Positions 47,734 to 59,653 are shown, counted from the first letter of the stretch. The stretch: 64,000 nucleotides of DNA from Malania oleifera (GCF_029873635.1 NC_080418.1:9505062-9569061), one strand, 5' to 3'. Notes: generated from the letters alone by a model not told the origin. Made by a program: numbers and translations.

Positions 47734-48981
47734 TGTTGGAAATGGTGTGATCCCAAGAGGGGGGTGAATTGGAAATTTAAAAACTTTTTGGCTAATTTAA
47801 ATGTTTCGCCGATTCACCACACATCATATCTCATTTAATATTAAACGCGTGTATGTAAAAAGATTAAGCTATTTGATTCATGCATACATGCATATCAAAA
47901 TAGATGCCTAAACACAATAAATACTCTCTTACAAAATATTTTCCAAATAACAATAAAAAGAGTAGGAGAGTAAAAAATTTGATCACAAAATGATTTTTCA
48001 AGTAAAATAGTACGTGAGGGAACTTTGATTAGGAAAAAGATTTGAAAAAAAATAAGTTAATCAAAGTTATTAATCAAAGCAAATAAGGGGGTATTTATAG
48101 ATTTTACAAAAATTATGACCGTTAGGGACACGCTGGGTATTTTGAAAAAAGATTAATTGAGTTTAATTTAAAATAATCCAGTTTAACCTCGATAAAAATT
48201 CGAGCAACCCAAGAGATTCAGTCGACCATTTTCATGGTTCGGTCGACCGAGGTGCTTAGTTCAATCAACCAAAGCATATTTGAACTAAGGAGATGGTCGA
48301 CCAATCTTGAGGTGATTTCCAAAACTCCGAGGTTTAGTCGACCGAACTTTGGTGTTTGGTCGACCAGGAAATTTTTGTACTAAAGGTTTGGTCGACCAGA
48401 GCATTGTAGCTCATTTTAGGTTTGGTCGACCGAAGGGTCAAAATGTTGACCCTAAGGAGGTTTAGTCGACCGAATGGTTTTGTATATTATAGTTCGGTCG
48501 ACAGAATATGCCAACTTTGGGCATTTCGATCCTATTCCTCTTATGCAATGTCCCTAATTACATGATAATCAGTTCTAAGCCAATAGAGAATTTTTTTCAT
48601 GCAGAGTTGTGTGTCCTAAAGTTAGTCTAAGGTCTTTTGAGAAATAACCCCAAAAATTTGGCGTCGGTCGACCGAAGGGTGCCCTATGGTCAATAAGACC
48701 TATCTGAGCAAACAAGACATATCATATAGATGCATGCATTATTGGAGACTAAAATATAAAAATTAAATGCATATACAAATTAAAATGAACATTTTCGTCT
48801 TTTACTCTTCAGTCTTCATGGAATACGTCGGATAATATGATCTTTATGTTTCTCCAAGCTTCCATGTCTTTTACCTCATGTGTGTGCTGAATCATAAACT
48901 TGTTTAAAAATATTAAATGCACACATGAGATACTTGTGTTTTGTCAACATTAAAACAGAGATCGGACTCAAAAAGTCAACA
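47734..48981 (-). mobile_element. Copia (Sirevirus-like) solo LTR nested in the hAT element
   Basis: The minus strand reads TGTTGACTTTTTGAGTCCG and ends in TTTCCAACA. It is 1248 bp, shorter than its relatives at 2213 and 10809. The flanks aatac and aattc match at 4 of 5 bases. GGTCGACCGA palindromes (48215-48675) lie about 115 bp before a minus-strand TATA box (48092-48100). Confidence 0.8.
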
Positions 48982-49171
48982 AATTCAGTTAAATCGGTTA
49001 ACTGAAATATAATTTCTCCATAATGAATCGAAAACTAAATAACCAATTTTGTCGAAATATAAAACTGAACCAAATGAATTAAAAATTAACTAAATTGAAT
49101 CGACTGAATTTGGTCAGCTATTTCGATAAATTCGGTTTTCACCGAATTATATGCACACCTCTAATTATAGC

Positions 49172-50230
49172 TCCAAATTTATGTTTCAAATGTATTTTCA
49201 AAATATTTTCATAGCAATAATGATAACTCTCACAACAAATACCTTTGAAAAAAAAAATACGAATAGACATTCTACGAACCAAACACTAGACTGAGTTAAA
49301 ATTAAGCACACAATTTTAATTACGTTTCAAAAATTTAGACCCAAATAATTAAGTCTAGTGTTACTTTAATTTGATAGTTTTAGTTTTGTCCTCTATCTAG
49401 AATTCATAGTTTATCTCAACTTTGACTAAATTAATTAGTTGGCTAAGTGACCACACATTTTTACCCACCTACTCCATATCATGTTTGTTTCAATGGTTAA
49501 GATTTATGAGATTAGGTTGGGTATGATATATAGTTGTGATAGCATCGAAGTCTCACAATCGATCAAGGAGGCTCAATATACATAATCATCAACTTGACCT
49601 AAAAACTTAAACTTAATATTGAACACCTTCATGCATATAAACTTCTATTTATTCGCTCAGTATCTAATTTAAGACAAATTTATAAGCGTAATTCTCAAAA
49701 GTTATCATGTGTCCATCACAAGTTAGTCCCAAATTTATGTTTGGAATATATTTATTTTAAAATTTTTTACTAGTGATAATGATACTAATTTTTGTAAAAG
49801 GCGACCTCTCGAAAAAGCAAACTTTATAAAAACACAAAAATAAAAAAAACTCTTTTAAGGCCTAAATATTTTTTGTTGAATGTAATATGTGCGTCTTTTA
49901 AACGACACTAGATGAGCAGTAGAGATTTTCACGTCTCACTTTTTATTTCACCGTGTTTGTTCCCAGCACATTTACGAACATGAAAAGAATTAATAAATAA
50001 AAAGAAAAATCAATGGAGGATTTTTCTAACCCATGGGGAGGGCATGTTGGCATCCTTCCACTCCACACATTTATTAGACCAAATTCAGAGTGTTTGGCGT
50101 AATCCTCAATCGCTCATATAGCCATTACCAACCAACCACCTCTATTATTTAATAATTTTTTTTTTTAAGAAAAAACACTTCTAGTTCTTGTGAATGACAA
50201 AAATCATTTGTCTATTTTTCTCATTAATGA
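49172..50230. other. Intergenic region upstream of COPT
   Basis: AT-rich; no coding region or element ends recognised. Confidence 0.4.
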
Positions 50231-50238
50231 CTATTGAC

Positions 50239-50357
50239 GTACAGCCGCGCACACTTGTCCTCTCCTGTCACGTGTTACGCAAGTGCCCATGCCACGTGTC
50301 GGCGTACTATAGCATAACATTTTAATAGTGCAGTACGTACTGTTCCTTTCAGTGTAC
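50239..50357 (+). promoter_or_regulatory. Cluster of GTAC copper-response cores upstream of COPT
   Basis: Five GTAC tetramers lie at 50239-50242, 50304-50307, 50333-50336, 50337-50340 and 50354-50357. They fall 70-190 bp before the COPT start codon. GTAC is the core of the copper-response element bound by SPL7/CRR1 factors, which switch on COPT genes under copper shortage. One expects about one GTAC per 256 bp by chance. Confidence 0.65.
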
Positions 50358-50425
50358 TATACGCCATTAACCCCCGCTGAAGAGAAAGAGATAGTGAGAC
50401 GAGAGAGAGAGAGAGGGAGAGAGAG

Positions 50426-50905
50426 ATGGCATTCATGGCGAATGATGGGCATGGTCACATGCATGGGATGAATAATACGGCGGCGATGGATCATCCGATG
50501 AAGCATCACATGATGATGCACATGACGTTCTTCTGGGGAAAAAACGCCGAGATCCTGTTCTCCGGCTGGCCCGGCTCCCGCGCCGGCATGTACTCCCTTG
50601 CCCTAATCTTCGTCTTCGCCCTCGCCTTCCTCGTCGAGTGGCTCTCCCACTGCCGCCTCATCAAGCCCGGGTCCGAAGACGCCGCCTCCGGAATCTTGCA
50701 GACTGCGATCCACGCTGTGCGGGTCGCGCTGGCCTACATGGTGATGCTGGCCGTCATGTCCTTCAACGTCGGGGTGTTCTTGGTCGCCGTCGGCGGACAC
50801 GCCGTCGGGTTCTTGCTGTTCGGGAGTCGGGTTTTCCGGAGGACGCCGGAGCAACCGCATCTCCAGAAACAGGCCGGGTCGGATTTTGGTCCGTTGAGTT
50901 GCTGA
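50426..50905 (+). CDS. Copper transporter, COPT/Ctr family
   Basis: Encodes 159 residues. The Met/His-rich N-terminus (residues 1-33: HGHMHGM, MKHHMMMHM) gathers Cu(I). Three membrane spans lie at about 53-74, 95-113 and 115-134. Span 2 carries the MxxxM copper-gating motif (M107-LAV-M111). Span 3 carries GxxxG (G124-HAV-G128), which packs the trimer. A CysHis-type tail is reduced to a terminal Cys. Family proteins run about 130-170 residues and are intronless like this one. They import Cu(I) at the plasma membrane or export it from vacuoles. The Met-rich N-terminus resembles the high-affinity plasma-membrane COPT1/2/6 type. The start ATG follows a GA-rich leader. The upstream GTAC cluster predicts induction under copper shortage. 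Confidence 0.97.
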   Translation: MAFMANDGHGHMHGMNNTAAMDHPMKHHMMMHMTFFWGKNAEILFSGWPGSRAGMYSLALIFVFALAFLVEWLSHCRLIKPGSEDAASGILQTAIHAVRVALAYMVMLAVMSFNVGVFLVAVGGHAVGFLLFGSRVFRRTPEQPHLQKQAGSDFGPLSC

Positions 50906-50982
50906 TTTGTGGTCGTAATTTTGTGTGTTAGAAATTTTGTGGGGCCTGTAATCCTCCACATTTTATTTCTTTTGCATTTTTA

Positions 50983-50988
50983 AATAAA
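50983..50988 (+). terminator. Poly(A) signal of COPT
   Basis: AATAAA lies 78 bp after the stop codon, followed by T-rich sequence (tgttgtttgtttg), as in plant 3' ends. Confidence 0.6.
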
Positions 50989-50999
50989 ATGTTTGAGAC

Positions 51000-51726
51000 T
51001 GCTGATAAAAAGTTTTGTAATGTATTGTTTGTTTGTAACGAAACTATTATGTTAGGGATATGCCTTAAATTTGGAATTATATTAAATTTAAATAAGATAT
51101 AATAAAAAGTTTGTATTGAAATCTATCCGTCTAAATTTAAAGTTATGGAACATGTACACAATAATTATCATGACTATAAAATGTTATATACAAAAAAATA
51201 TTCCTCTTCTCAGCTTAGTTCTATTATTTGACTTTGATTTTGACTTTATCAAAAGTAGAGAAAAAAAAGAACTTGGTTATTTTATAATTATTTATTAATA
51301 AATACATATATTTTTAAAAAAGAATAGAAAGAAAGAGGAAAGAAAAATGAACGTATTTATCTCTTGTTTCTTTTCATGGTATTTAGACTAAAAAGAAAGA
51401 AGAACAGATTATGAAAAAACTTAATCTTTATATTTTTTATCTTCTTTTTGATTGAGGAATTTTTGAATAAATTTCTTCTTTTCCATCTCATTTTTTTAAC
51501 CTATTATAGCTCCAGTTTGCAATCACTTAAAAAATAGTGTTTATAACACTTATAACTAAAATTTTTTTTTTGCAAAAAAATAGTGTTTGGTTTGTACAAC
51601 AACAAACACTTACCGTAAAAATTACTTTTTTGAAATCACTTTTTAAAGAATTATTTAATTGATTTTTGAGAAGTAATTTAAGATAACTTTTTAATCCCTT
51701 ACAAGTTATACTCTTCATAGACGGAA
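51000..51726. other. AT-rich intergenic region
   Basis: No gene seen. Ends at the TCAAT target site of the next element. Confidence 0.4.
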
Positions 51727-51923
51727 TCAATTGTAACGACTTGATTTTCATGTCATTTATTATTATTATTATTATTGTTATATATATATATATATATATC
51801 ATAAAATTAAGCTACTCTGATACCCTAAATAATATCTATAATGTCATCCTCATCTAAGTGGGGACCATAGAACTTGAACATCCATATTATTTCCTATGCA
51901 ACGATAAATGTAAAGACATACAT

Positions 51924-51924
<1 letters not shown>

Positions 51925-51992
<68 letters not shown>
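51925..51992. repeat. (CA)n(TA)n compound microsatellite
   Basis: About 19 CA units followed by about 14 TA units, in the solo LTR. Confidence 0.9.
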
Positions 51993-51996
<4 letters not shown>

Positions 51997-52550
51997 CAGA
52001 GTTTCAGTATTCCCAAAATACATACATACAATGTGAACATTTCCCAAAAATTTTCCATCCGATCTCCTAGAGATCACTCAAAATGCATCTTTCCAACAAT
52101 ACTCACCCTACAAATAGGGCAGTACTGCAGTCCCTTCTACCTCCGAGCTTGATCTGCTCGCTTATCTAGTTCACATAAAAAGTGATAAATTACTAGAATG
52201 AGACAATGCTCAGTAAGATTAAGTATGCTATTACTAGTGTGTGGTAGATGAGTTTGTTAACTGTAATATCTAATTAAAAGTATTGTATGTTGTAAACAAC
52301 TGAATCTGAGAAAACACGCATAAATAAATCACAGTATAACGAACACCTATGTTGCTTAACATAAACTGTTTTTGCAGAATATTCAATTAAAATACTTTTA
52401 ATATTTATATGTATGACTGTAGTTTTTCTAATTCTACATATAATAATAATATCTGAGAAAACTTCACTGGATGGATAATTGAAAGTTGTGATTGAACCCC
52501 TTATGACAGGGTTGTGCGACCTATAGGCGGGACTTAACACTGGTTGGCCG

Positions 52551-53530
52551 TAGGGGTGATCAAACGGTCGGTTCGGGGAAATTCAGTTAATTAACTGAAT
52601 TAACCGAAAATTTTGGTTAATCATTTTCATTAAACGAATCGACCGAATAAGGGATGTTAACCGAACCTCGCCCGACCGAATTACTTGTTTGGGTAATTCG
52701 GTTAATCGAATTTAATTGAAATTATTAAAAATAGAATATAATTATAATTTTTTACCAATTCTGCAACTCATTGTCGCGCTTTCAGCTCCCTCGATCTCCC
52801 TCCGTCCTACAGCGGCTAAAGTCCATCAACTTCTGCAGTTATAGATCCGCAGAACCCACCCCACTCCCCTCTGTCGTCAAATCGACGCCGGAAGTCATCG
52901 AATCGGCGTCGGAAGTCATTGAAGCCTCGAAACCAGAGGTCTCCGTAGACAATATCGAGGAGGAAGAAGAAGAACGACAACAAACCATGGACGAGGTTTA
53001 TGGGATGATACAGGGCCACTGCATCAGTAGGGTGAAGTCTGACACCCGGCTGGAATCTGGTGAATCCCTAGTGAGGCTGCCGCAAAGGCTGAAGAAGTTG
53101 GCGAGTGCGAAGTCAGTGTTCGCACATTTCAAGGAAAGCGACGTCGTTGAGAGCCGCCGGATGGCCACCGTGAGGGAGGGTAAGGCTCGAGCAACGGAGC
53201 ATTATGGGGAGGCAGACAACGGGGTCGACGCTAGGGCCGATGATTTCATCAGCAGGTTAAGGCAATAGTTACGTGGCTTTTCCTTTCAATAATCAACAGC
53301 AGCCGGTAGGGGTGTATATTAATTTATGTTTGAGATTTAATTAATTATTATATTGGTTAATCAGTTAACCGAATTTATATTTCCTATTCACCGAACCGAA
53401 ACCCAATTCACCGAATTTTGGTGAAGCCCAACCGAACCGACCGAATTGATTTTTTTACCCGAACCAAACCGACCAATTTCGGTCGGTTAAATTGGTTAAT
53501 TCAGGTTTCCTTGAATTATGCTCACCCCTA
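52551..53530 (+). mobile_element. Non-autonomous hAT transposon carrying a DUF761 gene fragment (Pack-hAT)
   Basis: The left end is TAGGGGTGATCAAACGG; the right end reads inward TAGGGGTGAGCATAATTC. The flanks GTTGGCCG (52543-52550) and ATTGGCCG (53531-53538) match at 7 of 8 bases. The uninterrupted site, 'ggttggccgaccaa', is visible in the related LTR at about 11817-11830. AT-rich subterminal 'cggttaa/accgaa' repeats surround a GC-rich core of about 500 bp with a single long open frame. Confidence 0.88.
52771..53268 (+). pseudogene. Captured DUF4408/DUF761-family gene fragment
   Basis: An uninterrupted frame of 165 codons contains LPRSPSVLQRLKSINF (the segment that follows the N-terminal membrane part in this plant family), an acidic middle (DNIEEEEEERQQTMDEVYGM) and the DUF761 end VDARADDFISRLRQ. 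It lacks the family's hydrophobic N-terminus, and the frame opens at TTG; the first in-frame ATG is at 52987. The C-terminus stops a few residues short of the family's usual end. GC content and codon use are host-like, against an AT-rich transposon. Family members are small stress-related proteins of unknown biochemistry. It may be expressed but is more likely a passenger. Confidence 0.8.
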
Positions 53531-53871
53531 ATTGGCCGACCAAGATAAGTCAACTGAACTCCGATAGTCAAATCGGCCACCTCAATCCTAATTGACAGGT
53601 TGCCTGTCCACAACAAAGGCAGGATCGACTGCTGAAAATTCATATATTATCTGAGATATGTGATTGCACTTTGAACTGGAATAGCAACGGTATTGTACTT
53701 TGAAAACTGATATGGTCCATCGGGTCTAATACTATAAATATATAACTGATATATCCATATTATTGATTAACCATGATTATATTTAACTGAAATAACCATA
53801 ACGTTGTAATAAATTGATTTGAATAAACTGAAATATCTGTATGTTATGGTTCTGAATCCATATATCATGGT

Positions 53872-54057
53872 TAGGGGTGCACAAAAATTACCGAAAAATA
53901 AAAAATCAGACCGAAACTAGACTGAAATCATAAACGGTTCAGTTTTTCGATTTTCGGTTTCGGTTTCGATTTACAAAAAATAAAAAAATTCGGTTTCAAT
54001 GTTGGTTTCAGTTTTTATGTAGAACCGAACCGAAAAAACCGAAAACCGAATAATATA

Positions 54058-54094
<37 letters not shown>

Positions 54095-54763
54095 TTTAAC
54101 TTTTAAGTTTTAACTTTTTTATTATTTATTTTCACTTTTCACAATTTAACTTTTCAATCAATTCCTTCGGGCTTCGACCCTTCCCAGTTCCCAATTCCCA
54201 ATTCCCAATTCCCAAATCCCAGTTCCCAAGTTCCCCCTCCCGCCTCCTCCTCTTCCTTCTTCCACAAGTCTCAGTTCCTCTACTCTGCTATTCCTCACAA
54301 CTCATGAGTCATCTCTCTACACTCTACACTCTGTTCAGCTGTGCGTGCGCAGCGGCTAGTGTGCCTCCCGCCTCCGCCTCCTCCTCCTCCTTCCTCATTT
54401 TTCTTCCTCTCTTCTCAGCTCTTTGTGACTTAGTTCCGTCGTGTGTCTGTCGTCACTCCGACCAAGACTCACTTGTCCGGCTCTGCCTCCCTTTCTGCTC
54501 TCGTGGTCCCGTCCGGCCGACGGCCGTCCCTAGTCTTCACTTTTAGTTCTTCAGAGTTCAGAGCTGAGAAATAAAGGTTATTTTTTTTTTTAAAAAAAAA
54601 TCGGTTTAAAACCGAAAAATTGCAACCGAACCACCACATTTTCGGTTTTCAATTGGAGCATATTTTCGGTTAGGTTTCGGTTCCAAAATCCCAAAACCAA
54701 CAAATTCGGTTTGGTTTTTGGTTTTGGCCAAAACCGAACCGCACCGAACCATGTATAGCCCTA
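53872..54763. mobile_element. Non-autonomous hAT transposon, third copy
   Basis: Left end TAGGGGTGCACAAAAATT; right end reads inward TAGGGCTATACATGGTTC. It is flanked by a perfect 8-bp duplication ATCATGGT (53864-53871 and 54764-54771). Subterminal 'ttcggttt'/'aaaccgaa' arrays lie on both sides. The core at 54160-54550 is CT-rich and GC-richer, with an 8-bp tandem motif (aattcccaattccc, 54185-54235) and an 80-codon frame without any known motif. The core is probably captured untranslated host DNA. Confidence 0.88.
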
Positions 54764-55841
54764 ATCATGGTTTACGAAACTGAATTCCATATTTCTGTAT
54801 AAGTTGTAAAAATCATAAATTTGCATATATCATAATTCTGGCTAATACTGAGTATCGGGCTTTCTATATAAACTGTATAATCATGGTATTGAGAAAATTG
54901 AATATTTTAACTGAGAAGAATTACATAAATCTTGATAACATGAAAACTGCATAAATTCTATACTATGCTAATAAATTCTCATGCCACACAATTAATTAAA
55001 TAATATACATGTACTGAAATCTGTAAAATTATATAATTTTTCTTACTCTGAAAATACTCATAATAATATATCATATTTTACTGGTAAATATTTCTAAATC
55101 AGTTGGCATAACATATTTCCCTTATCTGGCTTACTGAGAGTCTCGTTAAAACTCATATCCTACGCCCCCAGCGCCCGAACTTAAATCTTGTAATTCGTGT
55201 TTTCCCCAGATTAATTAACTTATTTCCCAAAATAATACCCATATAACCTTCCCTCAACTCCATATACTCCAAATTAATATTTAAAATAATATTTAACACC
55301 CTTACCTGGTTCCTGAACTATGCTTGCAGGGTCCTGAAATTACACCTGTGACGCTTACTTGAACCCTGAATTCAATAACCCTAATTCAACCTCAGAATGA
55401 CCAATATTCTAACATTTCTAAATCTACATTAATTAAATAGTAATTAGCCCCTTAATAATCATTTTATTCTAATTTTAAAGTTATGCTTACGACGATCCCA
55501 CGAGAAATCCGTTCTACTAGACTTGTAGAGAATCATCCCTAAATTCTTATGGTGGTATCCGATCGTTAATTAAGTTTAAGATTTATGTGAAATTGAGGTA
55601 AGAGTAAGAATTTAGTTTACCCTAGGAGATATGTCTACGCCGCTTCTATGACAAATCCGCTCTAGTAGAAATGTCGGTGGCGAAAAATAAAGTCCAGCGG
55701 CATTTCCTGATTTTCGATCGGCACTCGTTAGGCTGGAAAAATCAAAGAAAAAGAGAGAAAGAGACGAAGACGAGCATGAGAGGCCAGGGAGGGCTGCTTG
55801 CAGGATCTCTTTCTGAATGAATTTTAGATGTTTCCTAAAGC

Positions 55842-55846
<5 letters not shown>

Positions 55847-55882
<36 letters not shown>
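55847..55882. repeat. (TAA)n microsatellite
   Basis: About a dozen TAA units near the end of the solo LTR. Confidence 0.85.
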
Positions 55883-56044
55883 TTGAATTAATAATAATAA
55901 TAATATATTTAATTAATAAAAATAAAAAAATTAATTATTAATTATTATTTTTTTCTTTTTAAATTAAATTTTATTAATTAATTAATTTATTTTGAAATCA
56001 CTCCACTAATCTTATATAACCATTTTTGGGGTTATTACATCAAT

Positions 56045-57050
56045 TATATAAATATAAGAAAATTTAAAGATTTTTTTATAATTTTAAAAATATATCATAT
56101 GACAATCATATATTGTTTCTTTATATATTTTATAATATTAATTATTAATGAAATATAATTCAATGTTGGAATGAAAAAGAAAAAATATTTATTAATTTAA
56201 ATTAATATTAAAAATTAAAAATACTAATTTAATTAATAATATTATTATAATATAAATTAATATAATAATCATATGTTATAAATATAAATTAATAACAAGA
56301 TTATTGTTAATCAAAGAATAATATCATACTATTTTTACTTAATAAAAATATTCAAATATTAATTAAAAATAACAATTAACATAATTATTAATTAAATTTT
56401 TAAGTAAATATTAATCATACATTAATTTTATTGTCCATTGTACCCATTAATTATTAATAAAATATAATTAAATTCTAGAACGAATAAAAAGAATCATCTG
56501 TAAATTTAAATTAACATTAAATAAACTAAAAATTTTAATTTAGTTATTTATACTATTTTTAACATAAATTAATGTGATAATCATATGTTATAAATATACA
56601 TTAACAACAAGATTATTATTAGCTAATACATAATATTATGTTAATTTATTTAATAGAAAGTATTCAAATTTTAATTATAAAATTATTAATATATTTTTGA
56701 AAAATATATTTTAAAAATACATTTTAGTTATTATAATTCAATTTTTTGATTGAATAAGAACTAAAATTTTATATTTAATTAATAATTCTATTTTTTTTAT
56801 CGTAATTTAATGTGATGTTAATGTGTTATAAATGTGTGTTAACAACAACATTATCATTAATCAAAAATTAGAATCTTACATTATTTTTAGTAGTGAACAT
56901 TATAATTTATTAAACTAATTATTAATAAAAATTTTAATTAAAATATTAATATTTTTAATTTAAAATATATTTAAAAATAATCATAGAATACCCTATAATA
57001 AAAATAAGTATCAAAATACCATTTATTTTTTATATACCCTAAATATATCA
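56045..57050. other. Extremely AT-rich intergenic sequence
   Basis: Made of TAAT/ATTA-rich text with long loosely repeated blocks (for example 'aatattaattaaaa', 'ataaatataaattaataacaag' twice). It may be an old satellite or element remnant. No gene. Confidence 0.4.
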
Positions 57051-57059
57051 AGGTCAAAG

Positions 57060-57480
57060 GAGTCCATCTGCCATAAAGGAGCATTAAAACATAGCAACGA
57101 TAAAGGCCATCGTCACTCAAAGACAGTTGCTTAGACAGAGCAATTGACATTGACTCCATAAAGATCAGAACGATTCACGCACGCACCATAATTCGCCAAT
57201 AAATGGCATTACATCCTTGGGTCAACTCCCGCCACTATAAACGAGGACTCGAAGAAGAGGTTAAGGTATCTCATTCTTAACTCATCTTTACTGTTGCTTG
57301 TTACCTCTCTAAAGCAATCCCTTACTTTGGCATCAGAGTGATTCCCCGGAGTACACCCCGGTTCCTTCAAGTCTTGCTTCTTTTTCTATCCTTTTCAAGA
57401 GATCGAAATCATAAAGTCCACCGAAAGTTCTTCAACTTTTCATCCCCGCAATAATTTTAAATACAATCAAGTATCCAAAT
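57060..57480 (+). repeat. LTR remnant (Gypsy-type, promoter to U5)
   Basis: The phrases 'cactataaacgaggactcg', 'aggtatctcattcttaactc', 'ctttggcatcagagtgattc' and 'cccggagtacaccccggttc' occur in this order in common plant Gypsy LTRs, where the first holds the TATA box. Ends are not definable and no internal region was found. Confidence 0.5.
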
Positions 57481-59653
57481 ACCACTTATAACTTTCATCA
57501 CTTTTCCAATCCAATACTTATTATCAATACTTATTAAACTCAACACTTTTTTCTAAAAAACACTTTCACACAAATGATTTCTAAATATTTTTTCTACTAA
57601 AGCTTTAGTTCTATTTACTCTTATCATCTTTATTGAATGTAAACTTTGAAATTTTATTATTCTTACCTCACTAAAGCAAGTACATATGAAAAAAGTAGAT
57701 GACTTTATAGCATTTAAAGTTGGAGAGAATAAATTCAATGAAGGTAAATTAAGGTGATATTATTACCCTATTCCTACATATGTTTGGTTCGATATTTTAT
57801 GTATATGCTAGGAAAAATGTGTCATGTTGTTCTCTTTTTTAAATAATATACATTTCTTACTTTCCTCATGGTAAAAAAAAAAAAAAAATCAAATAAAGTT
57901 ATAAGAGTACTCTACACATTTTCTCTCTCCTCTATTTCTTCTAATTCCTCCTAATATTTGATATATTATAATGGAATAAATTGAGGGTGGAAGGAAATGA
58001 AGAATTATACGAAAAATTTATGAAATTATAAAGACCATTCTATTTTATTTTATTCAATTTTTTTGTGTACCAAACAAATCATGGTGGTGCATTAGATAAT
58101 TTTTTCTTTTATTTTCTTTTCTCAAGCAAAATCCTTAATCCAAACTAATCGTTTAATTAAGTTCCAAATATGGCAAAAGAGATGCATGACTATATATATA
58201 TATATACACACATACATACACTGGCATGAGACGTGCATTGCACTTGGAGTAGCATTTTAATATACATTATATAAATTTGATAAATTTTATCATTTTTTAA
58301 ACCAAAAATCAAGTTATTTGTAAGTTGAATTTTAGTGGATTTTATCCTTCATTTAGGAGTTTGGATTTGAATTTGTATGAATTTGGACAAAATATAACAT
58401 AAAATTATATTAAGTTATTTAAATTCATAAAAAATTAAAATCCAAGAATCAAAAATCATGTCCCAAACAGGACTACTTAATGGTTTTTAAGTTACATTTA
58501 CTAATGAGAACCTGTAAATAAATCAATTATGAACACTAATACATTTAAATCTATTCTTCATAAACAAACTCGGGATTTGCGATCCCAAGTAAGATTCGTT
58601 CAGGATCATGGGATCCTTTTCGATTAAATAGGAAAAGTTGTTGTCGCTATTGTCATAGGATTACATGTGTTTTGCCATGGATAATTCAAAGTATTAAAAA
58701 ATCATTCAAACAATATTTTTTCCATTTTTCAACTTTCAAATAGTAGAAAATTATTTTTGGAGTTTTCAATAATGAGATCCAAAATTTTAAAATTAATTCC
58801 TATTTAATTACAATTACATATTTAAAAGCAAAATATATATCTTTCTAGGCTCCACTTTTTTTTAGTAATTTTGTATTAAAAAAAAAAGTTAACATCAAAT
58901 AATCTAATAATTAGAAATGGACATTTATTACAAGAAGAGCCTCATTTTTTTTAATTTTAAGATTTTCAAATTTTTTGGAAACAAATAAATTTTTCTATAA
59001 TAAATATTAAGATAATGTAATTTATTTATTTATTTGTGCATAAAATTAGATATTATTTAGTATATTTTATATTATAAATTTTTAATATTTTTTAAATAAT
59101 TCAAACTATTTATTTTTACTCTTAATATTTATATCATTAAAATTCGGCATACTTAATGGTCAAAGAATAAAAATTTATATATAGCATTTAAAAAGATAGT
59201 AACTGTCTAGTGATTAAAAGCTTGAAAGGCAATTGATAATAATTGTCTAGTCATTAGTGCCCCAGCTAAGCCCACGAAACAGAGAAGTCATGCGTCGTTG
59301 ATGCGCCTTTTCTTGATTACAATGGCCCACAGCCTGACTTTGGGCCTCAATCAGCCCTACCTTAAAGTCTCAAACCATGGGCTAGATTAAGGTGAATGGG
59401 CCATTGAGCCCCTAAAAGGAGTGGGTCTGCCATGTGTTGACCCAAATTCAACGTGTCGATAGGAATGCAACTTTTGGGTCAAACAAGTTGTTAATGGGCT
59501 TTTCAGAGGCTAATGATACTGGATTGGACTCGGCCCACTACAAGACAAAGGACCCAAATTCCAGGAATTTCATGGACTTGATCACCATCAATTTTGATAG
59601 CTTGGCCTTTAACCATGTTAAACGAACAAATTTATTTATTTTTTAAAAGAGAT
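57481..59653. other. AT-rich intergenic region, no gene seen
   Basis: Contains a (TA)n(CA)n run near 58193-58220. Also contains an open frame at 59434-59646 (70 codons) in a GC-richer patch, without a recognisable motif. Confidence 0.4.

Larger units (their letters stand above)
45555..49163. mobile_element. Non-autonomous hAT transposon split by two solo LTRs
   Basis: The left end is TAGGGGGTGTGTAATAAG; the right end reads inward TAGAGGTGTGCATATAATTC. Both are flanked by a perfect 8-bp duplication ATTATAGC (45547-45554 and 49164-49171), the size made by hAT transposases. The subterminal regions are rich in 'ccgaaccga'/'ttcggttaa' repeats, as in the two hAT elements at 52551 and 53872. Without the two nested LTRs it is only about 470 bp and has no transposase. 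Confidence 0.88.
51732..56039 (-). mobile_element. Gypsy-type solo LTR holding two hAT elements
   Basis: The ends read TGTAACGACTTG at 51732 and GGGGTTATTACA at 56039, flanked by perfect duplications TCAAT (51727-51731 and 56040-56044). The terminal sequences and the text 'gacagggttgtgcgacctataggcgggac' relate it to 12866-14852. After removing the two hAT insertions it is about 2.4 kb. It includes (CA)n(TA)n (51925-51992) and (TAA)n (55847-55882) runs. No coding is present. It is a fossil. Confidence 0.82.

Noticed and set aside
50603-50959. 118-codon minus-strand frame over COPT, and a 97-codon plus-strand frame in another phase
   Set aside because: Both are shadows of the COPT coding sequence; the composition is that of reversed or shifted codons.
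59434-59646. 70-codon plus-strand frame in a GC-richer patch
   Set aside because: No homology is recognisable, with no promoter or poly(A) signals; it may be a fragment but cannot be supported.
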